Assembly: GCF_036322805.1 (NCBI RefSeq)
Contig: NZ_AP027272.1
Location: 3,968,001-4,032,000 of the forward strand
Direction of reading: 5' to 3'
DNA from: Planctobacterium marinum
GTDB lineage: Bacteria > Pseudomonadota > Gammaproteobacteria > Enterobacterales > Alteromonadaceae
Length of the DNA: 64,000 nucleotides
Program-made: the position numbers and the translations under genes
Notes under the pieces: generated by a model
Database searches by the model: none
What the model saw: the letters and a program-made list of their open reading frames with translations, nothing else
What the model was told of the DNA's origin: nothing
Shown here: positions 26,758 through 35,492 of the stretch, piece by piece
Layout of the letters: the number at the start of each line of letters is the position of its first letter
Numbering within the stretch: position 1 is the first letter of the stretch

Positions 26758-27633
26758 TTATTCCAAAGCCACTAAAAATGCGACTCCGCCCAGCGCCACT
26801 AAAGACCAGAGCATCACGCGTCCGCTGATTTTTTCCCCCATGATGCGCGCCACGCCTAAGGATAAAATCACACTAGTGGCAAATAGCGTTTGTACGATGG
26901 CCGCCTTGGTATGGGTAAATGCCAGCATCTGCAAAAACAACGCGGCGAATGTCCCTATGATGGTGGCACCGGCAAACAGCAACCAGGTTTGCTTTAAGTT
27001 TTCGGTTTTGGGTAGCCAGCGGTCCTTCTTAATCAACATCAAAACCACAATAATCGCCATACCGCCCAGCAGACGGATCTGGCTAGCATTCGCCGGGTCA
27101 ATATCGGTAGAGGTGAGTATGTCACGGCTAATCACGGCTCCAAAAGCCTGGCAAATCGCTGCCAATGCCGCGTAGACATAGCCGGTCATTTCAAAGTGTT
27201 CGACCTTTTGTTTTTTCTGCAATTTAATAACCATGTCTACTGACAAGATAACCACAGCGATACCCAGCCATTGCTGCCAGGTAAGCCATTCGGCGATCCA
27301 GGCCATAGCGAACAGCGCAGTAATAATAGGAGCCAGTGTTTCAGCGACTAAAATCGCCTGACTGTCACCAATTTTATTGAGGGCCTGGAAGAAAAAGGTA
27401 TCGCCCAAACCAATACCTATTGCACCGCTTAACAATAACCAAAAGACCTGGTTGTAGGTGAGGGTAAAATCAGGGTAAACAAACTGGGTAACGGCAAACA
27501 GGACAATGGCGGCAACCAGGCCTTTCCAAAAATTCAATGCCAATGGGGAGAAGCTTTTCCCCAGGATTTGAAACATGCGGGAGGCAACGGCCCAACATAA
27601 GGCCGTGCTCAATGCAGCAATCTCACCAATCAA
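26758..27633 (-). CDS. EamA/DMT family permease
   Basis: A 291-residue inner membrane protein with ten predicted helices arranged as two EamA repeats of five, opening MIGEIAALSTALCWAVASRMFQ. The repeats start near residues 1 and 150 (GYVYAALAAICQAFGAVISRD). Drug/metabolite transporter superfamily proteins export small metabolites such as amino acids; the substrate cannot be read from the sequence. Single gene, not obviously linked to its neighbours. Confidence 0.88.
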   Translation of the reverse strand: MIGEIAALSTALCWAVASRMFQILGKSFSPLALNFWKGLVAAIVLFAVTQFVYPDFTLTYNQVFWLLLSGAIGIGLGDTFFFQALNKIGDSQAILVAETLAPIITALFAMAWIAEWLTWQQWLGIAVVILSVDMVIKLQKKQKVEHFEMTGYVYAALAAICQAFGAVISRDILTSTDIDPANASQIRLLGGMAIIVVLMLIKKDRWLPKTENLKQTWLLFAGATIIGTFAALFLQMLAFTHTKAAIVQTLFATSVILSLGVARIMGEKISGRVMLWSLVALGGVAFLVALE

Positions 27634-27685
27634 AATTATCTCCGGAACATCCAGTCATTGCAGGGCCGGGGATTGTAGCGTTGAT

Positions 27686-28144
27686 TTAATTTTCGTCAAC
27701 CGCGGTAATATGCATGACACCCACTTCAATGTCAGTGACCTTTACCCGAGTGCCTGCCTTCTCCTTGGTGGCAGACTTAAGCTGCCAATCAATACCGGAA
27801 AAGCGAAAGTGGGTGGTTTTACCCGGTTCGACTTCTTCTAACAACTCGAACTCCATATCGATTAAATCGCTTTTGGCTTTTTTAGTTTCGGTTTTCAGTT
27901 GCATATCTTTCAAAGGACGCCACAACACAGCAGCGCTTATAGCGGTGAGAATTGCGGTGCCCAGTACCGCATTTACCAGAGTTTCCGGCACGCCTAACAA
28001 AAACAGAATGCCGGTAGCCACTGCGCCTAAACCGACAAAAAACAAGAAAAACGTCGCAAAGCCCAATACTGCTATCTCGATAGCCAATAACGCCAACCCC
28101 AGTACAATCATGGTTTCAGCCATATGTGTTTGCATATATTCCAT
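27686..28144 (-). CDS. NfeD family membrane protein
   Basis: A 152-residue short-form NfeD protein: three or four N-terminal membrane helices (about 10-80, with IAVLGFATFFLFFVGLGAVATG) followed by an OB-fold domain (about 90-150, GKTTHFRFSGIDWQLKS). It lacks the ClpP-like protease domain of long forms. The AGGAG before the ATG is well placed. It follows the stomatin-like gene by 27 bases, the usual partnership in which both proteins are thought to organise membrane microdomains. Confidence 0.9.
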   Translation of the reverse strand: MEYMQTHMAETMIVLGLALLAIEIAVLGFATFFLFFVGLGAVATGILFLLGVPETLVNAVLGTAILTAISAAVLWRPLKDMQLKTETKKAKSDLIDMEFELLEEVEPGKTTHFRFSGIDWQLKSATKEKAGTRVKVTDIEVGVMHITAVDEN

Positions 28145-28171
28145 AGCAATACTCCTGCTTCAATTTAGCCG

Positions 28172-29107
28172 TTATTGTTTATTTAGGGTGTTAATAATGG
28201 CTGTCGCCTGAGCCACGACACTAGCGGCATCAGAACTACCATCAGGTAACAACACCACTGACGACTCTTTGGCAATGGCTTGTTTCGCTTCAATGGCTTT
28301 CGTAGCCAGGTCCAGTTGAACCGCTTTTTGCCCCTCTTCGGTATTGGCTGCGGCACCTACGGTTGTTAGAGCCGCTGCCTGAGCATCCGCCACAGCGATA
28401 ATAGCCTTGGCCTCACCTTCAGCCCGCAGCACCTGCTCAGCTTTTTCCCCCTCTGCCGCCAGGATTTGCGAGCGTTTTTCCCCCTCGGCGACATTAATGG
28501 CCGATTGTCTTTGCCCTTCAGACTCCAGAATCTGTGCCCGCTTCATCCGCTCCGCTTTCATCTGCGCTTCCATGGCATTCATTACCGACTCGGGTGGTAC
28601 GATATCTTTAATTTCGTAACGCATCACCTGAATGCCCCATGGTGTGGAGGCTTCGTTAATCTGCGACACGATACGTGCGTTCAAGGTATCTCGCTCTTCA
28701 AAGGTTTTATCCAGCTCAATTTTGCCCAATTCTGAACGCATGGTGGTTTGCGCAAGTTGAGTCACGGCGAATACGTAATCTTCCACGCCATATGTGGCCT
28801 TATAAGGATCTAATACGCGGAAATATAAAACACCATCGACGGTAAGTGAGATATTGTCTTTGGTTATGGCTGACTGGCTAGGAACATCAACAGCCTGCTC
28901 TTTCAAAGAACGATTAGCTGCTACCTTATCAATGAAAGGGACAATAAAATTCAAACCCGCTTCTTTGGTGGATTGATACTTGCCAAATCGCTCCACAATG
29001 AACGCTCGGTTCTGGGGCACGAATTTAATCGAAGAGCGCAATATAACGATGATCAGAACCAGAATAAAAATCTGGGGGGTTAGCAGGTATTCAAAGACCA
29101 TATCCAT
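28172..29107 (-). CDS. SPFH/band 7 (stomatin-like) protein
   Basis: A 311-residue protein with an N-terminal membrane segment (about 8-24), an SPFH/band 7 domain (about 30-190, VPQNRAFIVERFGKY and RSELGKIELDKTFEERD), and a C-terminal coiled region rich in Ala, Glu and Lys that drives oligomerisation. It resembles E. coli QmcA. The function of such proteins is scaffolding in the membrane or regulation of membrane proteases; it is paired with nfeD as in many bacteria. AAGGA lies 7 bases before the ATG. Confidence 0.92.
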   Translation of the reverse strand: MDMVFEYLLTPQIFILVLIIVILRSSIKFVPQNRAFIVERFGKYQSTKEAGLNFIVPFIDKVAANRSLKEQAVDVPSQSAITKDNISLTVDGVLYFRVLDPYKATYGVEDYVFAVTQLAQTTMRSELGKIELDKTFEERDTLNARIVSQINEASTPWGIQVMRYEIKDIVPPESVMNAMEAQMKAERMKRAQILESEGQRQSAINVAEGEKRSQILAAEGEKAEQVLRAEGEAKAIIAVADAQAAALTTVGAAANTEEGQKAVQLDLATKAIEAKQAIAKESSVVLLPDGSSDAASVVAQATAIINTLNKQ

Positions 29108-29208
29108 ACATAAATTCCTTGAGCAACAAGTAAAGTAGACTCCAATATAGCAGAAGGAACAACGAACAGGTCAAATTTTGTAGCTAGATAATCGCTGCCG
29201 AGAGTTGC

Positions 29209-30426
29209 TCAGCGCCATGGAGCCTTTGCCAGCGCTTGGGAAATTGGAATATCCGGGTAATAGTTGTCCCGCAAATAATGCACATATTTTAGCGTTCTGA
29301 AAGCGTCAAACCAATCGCTGATAGCCTTCAAAAAATGGGGTTGTGTGTAATTTTGTTTTCGCCACTTAGCGCAGGTATTAAAAAAGCCAGCGCTATCTAA
29401 AAACGCCTTACTTTGTTCATTCACCACAAGGCTATTTTCGATGCTCGCCAAATCAGACACTGAGGTTGCACTGAGAGTGGCAAGTAATGCTTTTAACTGC
29501 ACAAATATCTGTGGCTCGTAAACACAATAGCTATCTGCATTGAGTTTATCCGATATAATTTGCTCAACGGCCGGTCCGGTACCAAAAGGCACTCTTTGGG
29601 AAATCCGCGATTGTATAGTAACAACAGGCGACAGCGCTTTGACCTTGCCGATTTTCGCTAGCTTATTGAGCAAATAAAAATCTTCACCTGCCGCTCTTGT
29701 GGGGAACCCCCGAACTTTACAGTAAGCTGTCATATCCACCAGCAGGCAGCTACCAATAGTATGAAACGCATAGGGGGAACCTGCGTATTGCAGTCCATCT
29801 ACGTAGTACTGCAACCGCTGTTGATACAGCTGAGTTGCGACATTTACCGACTCACTGTCTCCAGAGACATGCTCAAAACAGAACACACCCGCACTGCAAT
29901 CCGGATCAAGATGCTCAGGTTTAAAATAATCAGCAGGCAAAACCGAGTCAGCGTCAGTTGAGTAAATTTCCTGACTGATAACCGCTCCACTTTGAATGGC
30001 GGCGACAGCCACATCCATGGCTATTTTTCGTGCCAGTCCCACACCTTGTTTGTGAGGAACAGCTAAGCCTCCGGAAAAGCGGTCAATAATCAGCAAGGCA
30101 CAGTTAGTATCAGTCAGCGAAACAAGTGAAAGATTCTCCTGTTGCGCTAGCAGTGCCCCTGCCTCAAGCGCTGCTTGTTGCAAGTTGACTTGAGGACTTA
30201 CATCACTGTCATTATCAGGTTGATTGATAACCAGGATCACGAGTAGGGAGTTTTCCCGGCATTGGCTAATTACGGCTTTTAAGAATTCAGGGGATTCCCG
30301 ATATGCAGGAATGATCAAGCAATATTGGAATTGCTGCCGCAACAAACAAACCACCGCCCGAGACTCTGGCTCGGCAAACCGGGTAAGATATTGCTGGATA
30401 GCTTTTTCAGACACTGAATAGCTCAA
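29209..30426 (-). CDS. Glycosyltransferase family 2-like protein
   Basis: A 405-residue cytosolic protein with GT-A fold signatures: the opening LIIPAYRES, the nucleotide-sugar DxD-type motif in YSTDADSVLP (about residue 180) and the acceptor ED motif in AAGEDFYLL. No membrane helix. The start is TTG 30426, only 5 bases after the miaE stop, without a visible Shine-Dalgarno; GTG 30414 is an alternative. It is coupled with miaE, but the sugar donor and acceptor are unknown. Confidence 0.78.
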   Translation of the reverse strand: MSYSVSEKAIQQYLTRFAEPESRAVVCLLRQQFQYCLIIPAYRESPEFLKAVISQCRENSLLVILVINQPDNDSDVSPQVNLQQAALEAGALLAQQENLSLVSLTDTNCALLIIDRFSGGLAVPHKQGVGLARKIAMDVAVAAIQSGAVISQEIYSTDADSVLPADYFKPEHLDPDCSAGVFCFEHVSGDSESVNVATQLYQQRLQYYVDGLQYAGSPYAFHTIGSCLLVDMTAYCKVRGFPTRAAGEDFYLLNKLAKIGKVKALSPVVTIQSRISQRVPFGTGPAVEQIISDKLNADSYCVYEPQIFVQLKALLATLSATSVSDLASIENSLVVNEQSKAFLDSAGFFNTCAKWRKQNYTQPHFLKAISDWFDAFRTLKYVHYLRDNYYPDIPISQALAKAPWR

Positions 30427-30431
30427 GCAAG

Positions 30432-31049
30432 CTAGTGCAATGCGGCAGTGTGAGGGATAGTCGCTATAATATTTGCTTCGGCATCTAATAATTCATCAAG
30501 GCGCTGGTATACCATTTCTTTGGGGAAGTATTCCAAAGCTAAGTCGACAAATAAATCCTGATGATCCGCTTCCGACTCAGCGATAGCGTGGTAAAAGTTC
30601 TTCATGGGTCCTTTTGGCAACGCTTGCGACACCAAGCCAAAACGCTCACACCCCCGCGCTTCAATGATCCCGCCTATCAATAAGCGATCTAACATGTACT
30701 CACTCGTCCCCTTTCGAAAATGCTGGCGAAACTGATTTACATATTCATCTTTGGTATCAGAACCTGGGTTTAAACCGCGTTTGTACAAAATTTTGATTAC
30801 CTGGCGAAAATGGGTCATTTCTTCGATGGACAAATTAACCATGGCTTTCACTAGCTTTTCTTTATCCGGATAATGAGACAACATCGACATGGCCATTCCC
30901 GATGCTTTTTTTTCTGCCGCCGCATGATCAATAAGAAAACTATCAAAATCAGCTAACACCGCTTCTGTCCATGCAAAAGGCGTTTTGTATTTCAAATCGA
31001 ACATCTGTTTTACTATCTCGTCGGCCACAAAAAGTGAAGAATTATACAT
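30432..31049 (-). CDS. miaE: tRNA 2-methylthio-N6-isopentenyl adenosine-37 hydroxylase
   Basis: A 205-residue non-heme diiron monooxygenase that hydroxylates ms2i6A37 in tRNA. The ferritin-like four-helix bundle shows the iron ligands in DHAAAEKKASGMAM, in IEEMTHFRQV, in EARGCERFG and in ESEADHQDLF. I start it at ATG 31049 rather than the TTG at 31067, because MYNSSLFVAD is a plausible N terminus and the upstream codon lacks support. First gene of a pair with the glycosyltransferase. Confidence 0.93.
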   Translation of the reverse strand: MYNSSLFVADEIVKQMFDLKYKTPFAWTEAVLADFDSFLIDHAAAEKKASGMAMSMLSHYPDKEKLVKAMVNLSIEEMTHFRQVIKILYKRGLNPGSDTKDEYVNQFRQHFRKGTSEYMLDRLLIGGIIEARGCERFGLVSQALPKGPMKNFYHAIAESEADHQDLFVDLALEYFPKEMVYQRLDELLDAEANIIATIPHTAALH

Positions 31050-31108
31050 AGCACTCAGGAAAAGCAAAAGTTACAGTAAGTAGCCTTATTAACTAATAAC
31101 TAAAATTT

Positions 31109-31579
31109 ATGTCTCGTTGCGAAGAAATCATTGCTAAATACGATTTAATACCCCACCCGGAAGGCGGTTGGTATAAAGAAACTTATCGCTGTACAACAAC
31201 AGTGCCCTCACCTGTAAACGGACAAACTCGCAATAGCGTAACGCAAATTTACTTTTTACTGACCGAGGGGGATATCAGTCGCTTTCACAAAGTGGCCCAC
31301 GATGAAATCTGGCATTTCTACGAAGGTGCGCCATTGAGGTTACTGGATTTACACAACAATCAATGTAATGAGATATTTTTGGGTCGAGATAATGGCCATT
31401 ACCATCATGTTATCCCCGGCGGTCACTATCAGGCAGCAGAATCCACAGGAAAGTTTACGCTCGTTGGCTGTACTGTCGCGCCGGGTTTTGACTTTAATGA
31501 CTTTCAATTTTTACAAGACGATGAGGCGGTTTTACAAGCGTTTGAAACTCACTCGGAAAACTATCGCTGCTTTATTTAA
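31109..31579 (+). CDS. Cupin domain protein, DUF985 family
   Basis: A 156-residue single-domain cupin of the DUF985 family, function unknown in most bacteria. It opens with the family motif LIPHPEGGWYKETYR. The metal-site histidines are seen in FHKVAHDEIWHFYEG and in HYHHVIPGGHYQAA. The C-terminal GCTVAPGFDFNDF is typical. Convergent with cioB, 6 bases between stops. The gene stands alone. Confidence 0.88.
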   Translation: MSRCEEIIAKYDLIPHPEGGWYKETYRCTTTVPSPVNGQTRNSVTQIYFLLTEGDISRFHKVAHDEIWHFYEGAPLRLLDLHNNQCNEIFLGRDNGHYHHVIPGGHYQAAESTGKFTLVGCTVAPGFDFNDFQFLQDDEAVLQAFETHSENYRCFI

Positions 31580-31585
31580 GCTGCG

Positions 31586-32584
31586 CTAGTGATAGCGCAG
31601 CTCCGTTACCTTGCCGCGAAATACCCGATAGGAAAACGCGGTATAAGCCAAAATACAAGGCATAACAATCAAGGCGCCAATCAAAATAAAACGTAATGAT
31701 TCGGGGGCACTGGCTGTTGCCTGAATCGTCATATTACCTGGCACAACATAGGGGTAAAAACTAAAAGCGAGTCCTGCAAAGCAGGTTAAAAATAACAACA
31801 CCACGAGCGCAAATGGCCTGATGCAGTATTTATCCTCGAATACGCGACGGGAATTTAGTGCGCGTCCAAGCAATACAAGGCTCAAGATGGCAAGGGTTGG
31901 AACAATTGCCAGCATAATCAGTCCACTGCCAGAAAACCACTTATGGAAAATGGCAGGATTGGCTAATGGATTCACCAAACACACTGTAAATATCCCGGCC
32001 ACACAGATAAACAAGGTTTCTTTTGCCCATTCAAGCGCCTCTTTTTGCAACTCATTTTCGGTACGCATAACTAACCAGCAAGCACCTATCAGACGGAAGG
32101 CGGCAATAACACCCGCGGCACTTAATAGCGCAAAACCGTATGCAACAGGGTCGTTCTCAAAGCCCATAACATACAGACCTAACATAAAGCCTTGTATTCC
32201 CGCAGCCAGATAGGAGCCAATTTTAAAGAGCTTATCCCATAACTCCTTTCGGCCTTGTCTCACTTTGGCGCGAAAATCGAAAGCCACACCGCGCAAAATC
32301 AAACCAATTAACATCACCACGACGGGTAGATACAGCTCTCCTAATATCAGGCTGTGTGCTTGTGGAAAAGCGATGAGCAATAGTCCCACAGCCAATACCA
32401 ACCAGGTTTCATTGGCATCCCAAAAAGGACCAATTGATGCAATCATGATATCGCGGTGGTGCTCGTTTTTTGCGGGTAACAGCATACCCACCCCCAAATC
32501 GTAACCATCAAGAATGGCATACATCACTATCGCCAGCGCCATTAGCCCGGCGAAAACATCAGGTAATAGAGTATCCGGGATCAT
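31586..32584 (-). CDS. cioB: Cytochrome bd-type quinol oxidase subunit II
   Basis: A 332-residue inner membrane protein with about eight helices, subunit II of a bd-family terminal oxidase. Signatures are YAILDGYDLGVGMLLP near the N terminus, WDANETWLVLAVG and LRGVAFDFRAK. It overlaps cioA by 4 bases (ATGA). It is the shorter type lacking the extra C-terminal features of E. coli CydB. The partner subunit has a short Q-loop, so I use the cio symbol; cydB is equally defensible. Confidence 0.93.
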   Translation of the reverse strand: MIPDTLLPDVFAGLMALAIVMYAILDGYDLGVGMLLPAKNEHHRDIMIASIGPFWDANETWLVLAVGLLLIAFPQAHSLILGELYLPVVVMLIGLILRGVAFDFRAKVRQGRKELWDKLFKIGSYLAAGIQGFMLGLYVMGFENDPVAYGFALLSAAGVIAAFRLIGACWLVMRTENELQKEALEWAKETLFICVAGIFTVCLVNPLANPAIFHKWFSGSGLIMLAIVPTLAILSLVLLGRALNSRRVFEDKYCIRPFALVVLLFLTCFAGLAFSFYPYVVPGNMTIQATASAPESLRFILIGALIVMPCILAYTAFSYRVFRGKVTELRYH

Positions 32585-33945
32585 GATTTTGCTCCTGCCA
32601 ATTGTTGTGTCCTTATCGTGAGGCGCTCCTCAGGCTGTATCTCCTCAATTTCCACGGAGCGACGCGACATTAAAAACAAAGTGCGTATATAGGCCACCAA
32701 TAAAAATAAATAAACTATCAGATACAGACACAGTGACAAAAGTACATTGCCTGAGGGTATTTGAGTGGCCGCCTGTTGGGTGGTCAATACGCCAGATACC
32801 AGCCAAGGCTGTCGACCAATTTCGGTAACATACCAACCCGCCAGAGTTGCTATCCAGCCGGAAAACGTCATGGCTATGGCCAATTTTAAAAATATTGGAG
32901 AGGTCTCTTTTCTCTTGAAAATGAGATAACTCCCCACAACTGCCGTAAGCAGCATCAATAATCCTATTCCCACCATAATTCTGAATCCATAAAATACTGG
33001 TTTCACTGGCGGATGCTCGCCTTCAAACTCATCCAGTCCCTGAATTTCACCTTGCGGGTCGTGGGTTAAGATCAAACTGGCTAAATTGGGAATGGCCACT
33101 TCAAAATGATTTTTACGCGCCTGTTCATCAGGAATAGCAAATAGCAAAAGGGGAGCGCCTTTTTCTGTTTGCCAGACGCCTTCCATGGCCGCGACTTTTT
33201 GCGGTTGATGTTCAAAGGTGTTCAAGCCGTGCAAATCCCCTACAAAAATTTGCACCGGCGTTAAAAACAGGGCCGCAATAATAGCCGTTTTAAAGGCAAT
33301 TTTAGGTGCCAGTTTGTTGTCCCCGCGATAAATGCGATAGGCTGATAAACCAATAATAAGAAAGCTTGCCGTCAATGCGGAAGCCAGTAGTGTGTGGAAA
33401 AAACGATAGGGAAAAGAAGGATTAAAGATAATGGCCCACCAATCCGTTGCATGAGCGACACCATCGCGCATTTCAAAACCAACGGGGGTTTGCATCCAAC
33501 TGTTCAGCGCCAATATCCAGAAAGCCGATAATGTGGTGCCTATGGCGACCATCAACGTGGACAGCGTATGTAACCATGGTGGCACTCTATGAATACCGAA
33601 CAACATAATTCCAAGAAAAGTCGCTTCCAGAAAAAACGCTGTCATCACTTCGTAACCGAGCAGTGGACCGGCTATATTGCCCACCGTTTCCATATAACCC
33701 GGCCAATTAGTACCAAACTGAAAGGACATGGTGATACCGCTAACAACGCCTAACGCGAAAGTCAGTGCGAATACTTTTACCCAAAAGCGATAGATGCGCA
33801 TCCACACTGGATGGCCTGAAAGATCAAAACGCACTTTGAAATACAACAGGAACCAACAAAGCGCGATGGTGATTGTGGGGAACAGAATATGAAAACTGAT
33901 ATTTAATGCAAACTGGACCCGAGAGAGTAAAACAACATCCAACAT
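32581..33945 (-). CDS. cioA: Cytochrome bd-type quinol oxidase subunit I (short Q-loop, CIO-like)
   Basis: A 454-residue heme-carrying subunit that oxidises quinol and reduces oxygen to water. Heme ligands are expected at the histidine in LLSRVQFALNISFHILFP (heme b595/d region), at the histidine in FFHTLLASALTASF and at a methionine in the helix after GFRIMVG. The Q-loop between helices 6 and 7 (GDLHGLNTFEHQPQKVAAMEG and following) is short, as in cyanide-insensitive oxidases. I choose ATG 33945, because GGAG lies 7 bases before it; the frame also starts at GTG 33957. Preceded by a GbsR-like regulator gene. Confidence 0.93.
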   Translation of the reverse strand: MLDVVLLSRVQFALNISFHILFPTITIALCWFLLYFKVRFDLSGHPVWMRIYRFWVKVFALTFALGVVSGITMSFQFGTNWPGYMETVGNIAGPLLGYEVMTAFFLEATFLGIMLFGIHRVPPWLHTLSTLMVAIGTTLSAFWILALNSWMQTPVGFEMRDGVAHATDWWAIIFNPSFPYRFFHTLLASALTASFLIIGLSAYRIYRGDNKLAPKIAFKTAIIAALFLTPVQIFVGDLHGLNTFEHQPQKVAAMEGVWQTEKGAPLLLFAIPDEQARKNHFEVAIPNLASLILTHDPQGEIQGLDEFEGEHPPVKPVFYGFRIMVGIGLLMLLTAVVGSYLIFKRKETSPIFLKLAIAMTFSGWIATLAGWYVTEIGRQPWLVSGVLTTQQAATQIPSGNVLLSLCLYLIVYLFLLVAYIRTLFLMSRRSVEIEEIQPEERLTIRTQQLAGAKS

Positions 33946-33966
33946 GACAGGCTCCACTTTTAAAAC

Positions 33967-34509
33967 CTAACTACTTTTTTTCAAAACCTTTTCTTTGAAG
34001 TCCAAAACCTTGCCCACTCCCGACCCCAACTTCATTAGGGTATTGAGTTTCTCGGGGTTCATACTTTGTAATTCCGCAGACCAGGTAGTCACGGTTTCCA
34101 ACAAGTCATGGATTTCGTGTAGTTTTTGCTGAGCGTATTCATCCTGCTCGTTACCCGGCTTTTGCAGCAATACATCCCGCAACATGGACAGGGTGGGATC
34201 CACTTCCCGCTTACGGCGCTCTTCGAATACTTTCATAGCCATGTCCCAAATACTGCCTAATGCCTGGTAATACTCTTTGCGATCGCCGGGAATGTGTCGG
34301 GTGGATATCAGTTGCCAGGACTGTAACTCTTTAATACCCATGGAGACATTACCGCGAGATATATTGAGTTCTTCTGCAAGTTGATTTGCCGTAAGTGGGT
34401 CTTTACTTACAACCAGCAAAGCATACATTTGTCCAACGGTTCGATTAAACCCCCACTTACTACCCATTTCACCAAAGTGCAAAACAAACGATTCAATAAC
34501 TGGTGTCAT
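33967..34509 (-). CDS. GbsR/MarR family transcriptional regulator
   Basis: A 180-residue winged-helix regulator. The DNA-binding part (about 25-85) includes DPLTANQLAEELNISRGNVSMGIKELQSW, the helix-turn-helix signature of the GbsR family, followed by a helical C-terminal dimer region. It starts just after a perfect 16-bp palindrome and lies directly upstream of cioAB on the same strand, so it probably represses its own operon including the oxidase genes. The inducing signal is unknown. Confidence 0.86.
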   Translation of the reverse strand: MTPVIESFVLHFGEMGSKWGFNRTVGQMYALLVVSKDPLTANQLAEELNISRGNVSMGIKELQSWQLISTRHIPGDRKEYYQALGSIWDMAMKVFEERRKREVDPTLSMLRDVLLQKPGNEQDEYAQQKLHEIHDLLETVTTWSAELQSMNPEKLNTLMKLGSGVGKVLDFKEKVLKKSS

Positions 34510-34525
34510 TTTAGAACATTCTAAA
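34510..34525 (-). promoter_or_regulatory. Palindromic operator upstream of the GbsR-cioAB operon
   Basis: Perfect inverted repeat TTTAGAACATTCTAAA, directly adjoining the start codon at 34509. A second imperfect dyad TTTC-N10-GAAA follows at about 34527-34544. Position and symmetry suggest an autoregulatory operator of the GbsR-like repressor. Confidence 0.65.
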
Positions 34526-34651
34526 GTTTCAATAATTTCTGAAAGTTTAAAACAATGAGTATTTTTTGCAAGTACAATCTTTGAGCTTTGGCTCAGTTAA
34601 AGTGCAAATTAGTGGGAACTTACTTTTGTTTGGTAAAGAGCAAAGACAGGA

Positions 34652-35341
34652 CTATCTTTGTTTCAGGAAGCGGTTGATTTGGCTTACCTGCTCCACAGAG
34701 AAGCGCTGACGACTAAACATAAAATGGATAGGGTTTTGATACACAACCAGCTCTGTTGCAAATACTTGATCAAACCCTTTGCTTTGAGAAATATAGTGGC
34801 CCGCCTCCTTATCTTCTACCACAAAGTCGATGCGCCCTTTGTTGAGCATTAATAGCCTTTGTTCGGTTGAAGACAGATAAACTATCTGCTCAGGATAGGC
34901 GCGACTGAGCCTGATAAAATCCTCGCCAATGTAACTTCCGGCATTAACGGCAAAGGTACCGCCTCTCTCAAAAGCATCATCTACGCTTAACGCGTTAATC
35001 AGGCTATTTTGATGCGTAAACAACACCACCGTTTCATGTCGATAGGCCTCACTGAACCAGCCGTTTCTGGCGCGTTCATCACTGTAGCTCGCCGCCATCA
35101 ACAAATCTATTTGGCCCAGATTAAGTTGCTCTTGAGCACGCATGGCTGAGGGCATATCAACAAAAAATAAACAATAATCCAGCGCGCCAAACACGCTTCT
35201 GGACGCTTCAATATCAATACCCATTGGCTCCTGTTCGCTTAGATAGGAATAGGGCGGCCAATTGAGATCCGCGCCCACATTCAATATCTCTTCACAAGCC
35301 ATTGCTCCGGGTAAAAGGAAATAGAGCCAGCAATATCTCAT
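34652..35341 (-). CDS. Periplasmic solute-binding protein family 3
   Basis: A 229-residue exported protein of the SBP_bac_3 type: signal peptide (about residues 1-15, cleaved near AMACEE) followed by LNVGADLNWPPYSYL and GIDIEASRSVF, the classical opening of amino-acid-binding-type domains. No transporter permease or ATPase gene lies nearby, so it may be a stand-alone sensor or a distant component. Transcribed toward the GbsR-cioAB unit on the same strand. Ligand unknown. Confidence 0.8.
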   Translation of the reverse strand: MRYCWLYFLLPGAMACEEILNVGADLNWPPYSYLSEQEPMGIDIEASRSVFGALDYCLFFVDMPSAMRAQEQLNLGQIDLLMAASYSDERARNGWFSEAYRHETVVLFTHQNSLINALSVDDAFERGGTFAVNAGSYIGEDFIRLSRAYPEQIVYLSSTEQRLLMLNKGRIDFVVEDKEAGHYISQSKGFDQVFATELVVYQNPIHFMFSRQRFSVEQVSQINRFLKQR

Positions 35342-35492
35342 TTCTGCAGCTGATGTTTAGGGATCTAACTTAAGTTTAGAAGCCGCTTATATTTTCGCCA
35401 ATCCAGACATATAGTCACAACAAGCTTTGATTTTACTTCGGAATGATTCACCATGAGCCACCTTGCAATGGGAACTAAAGGTAAGATTGACA

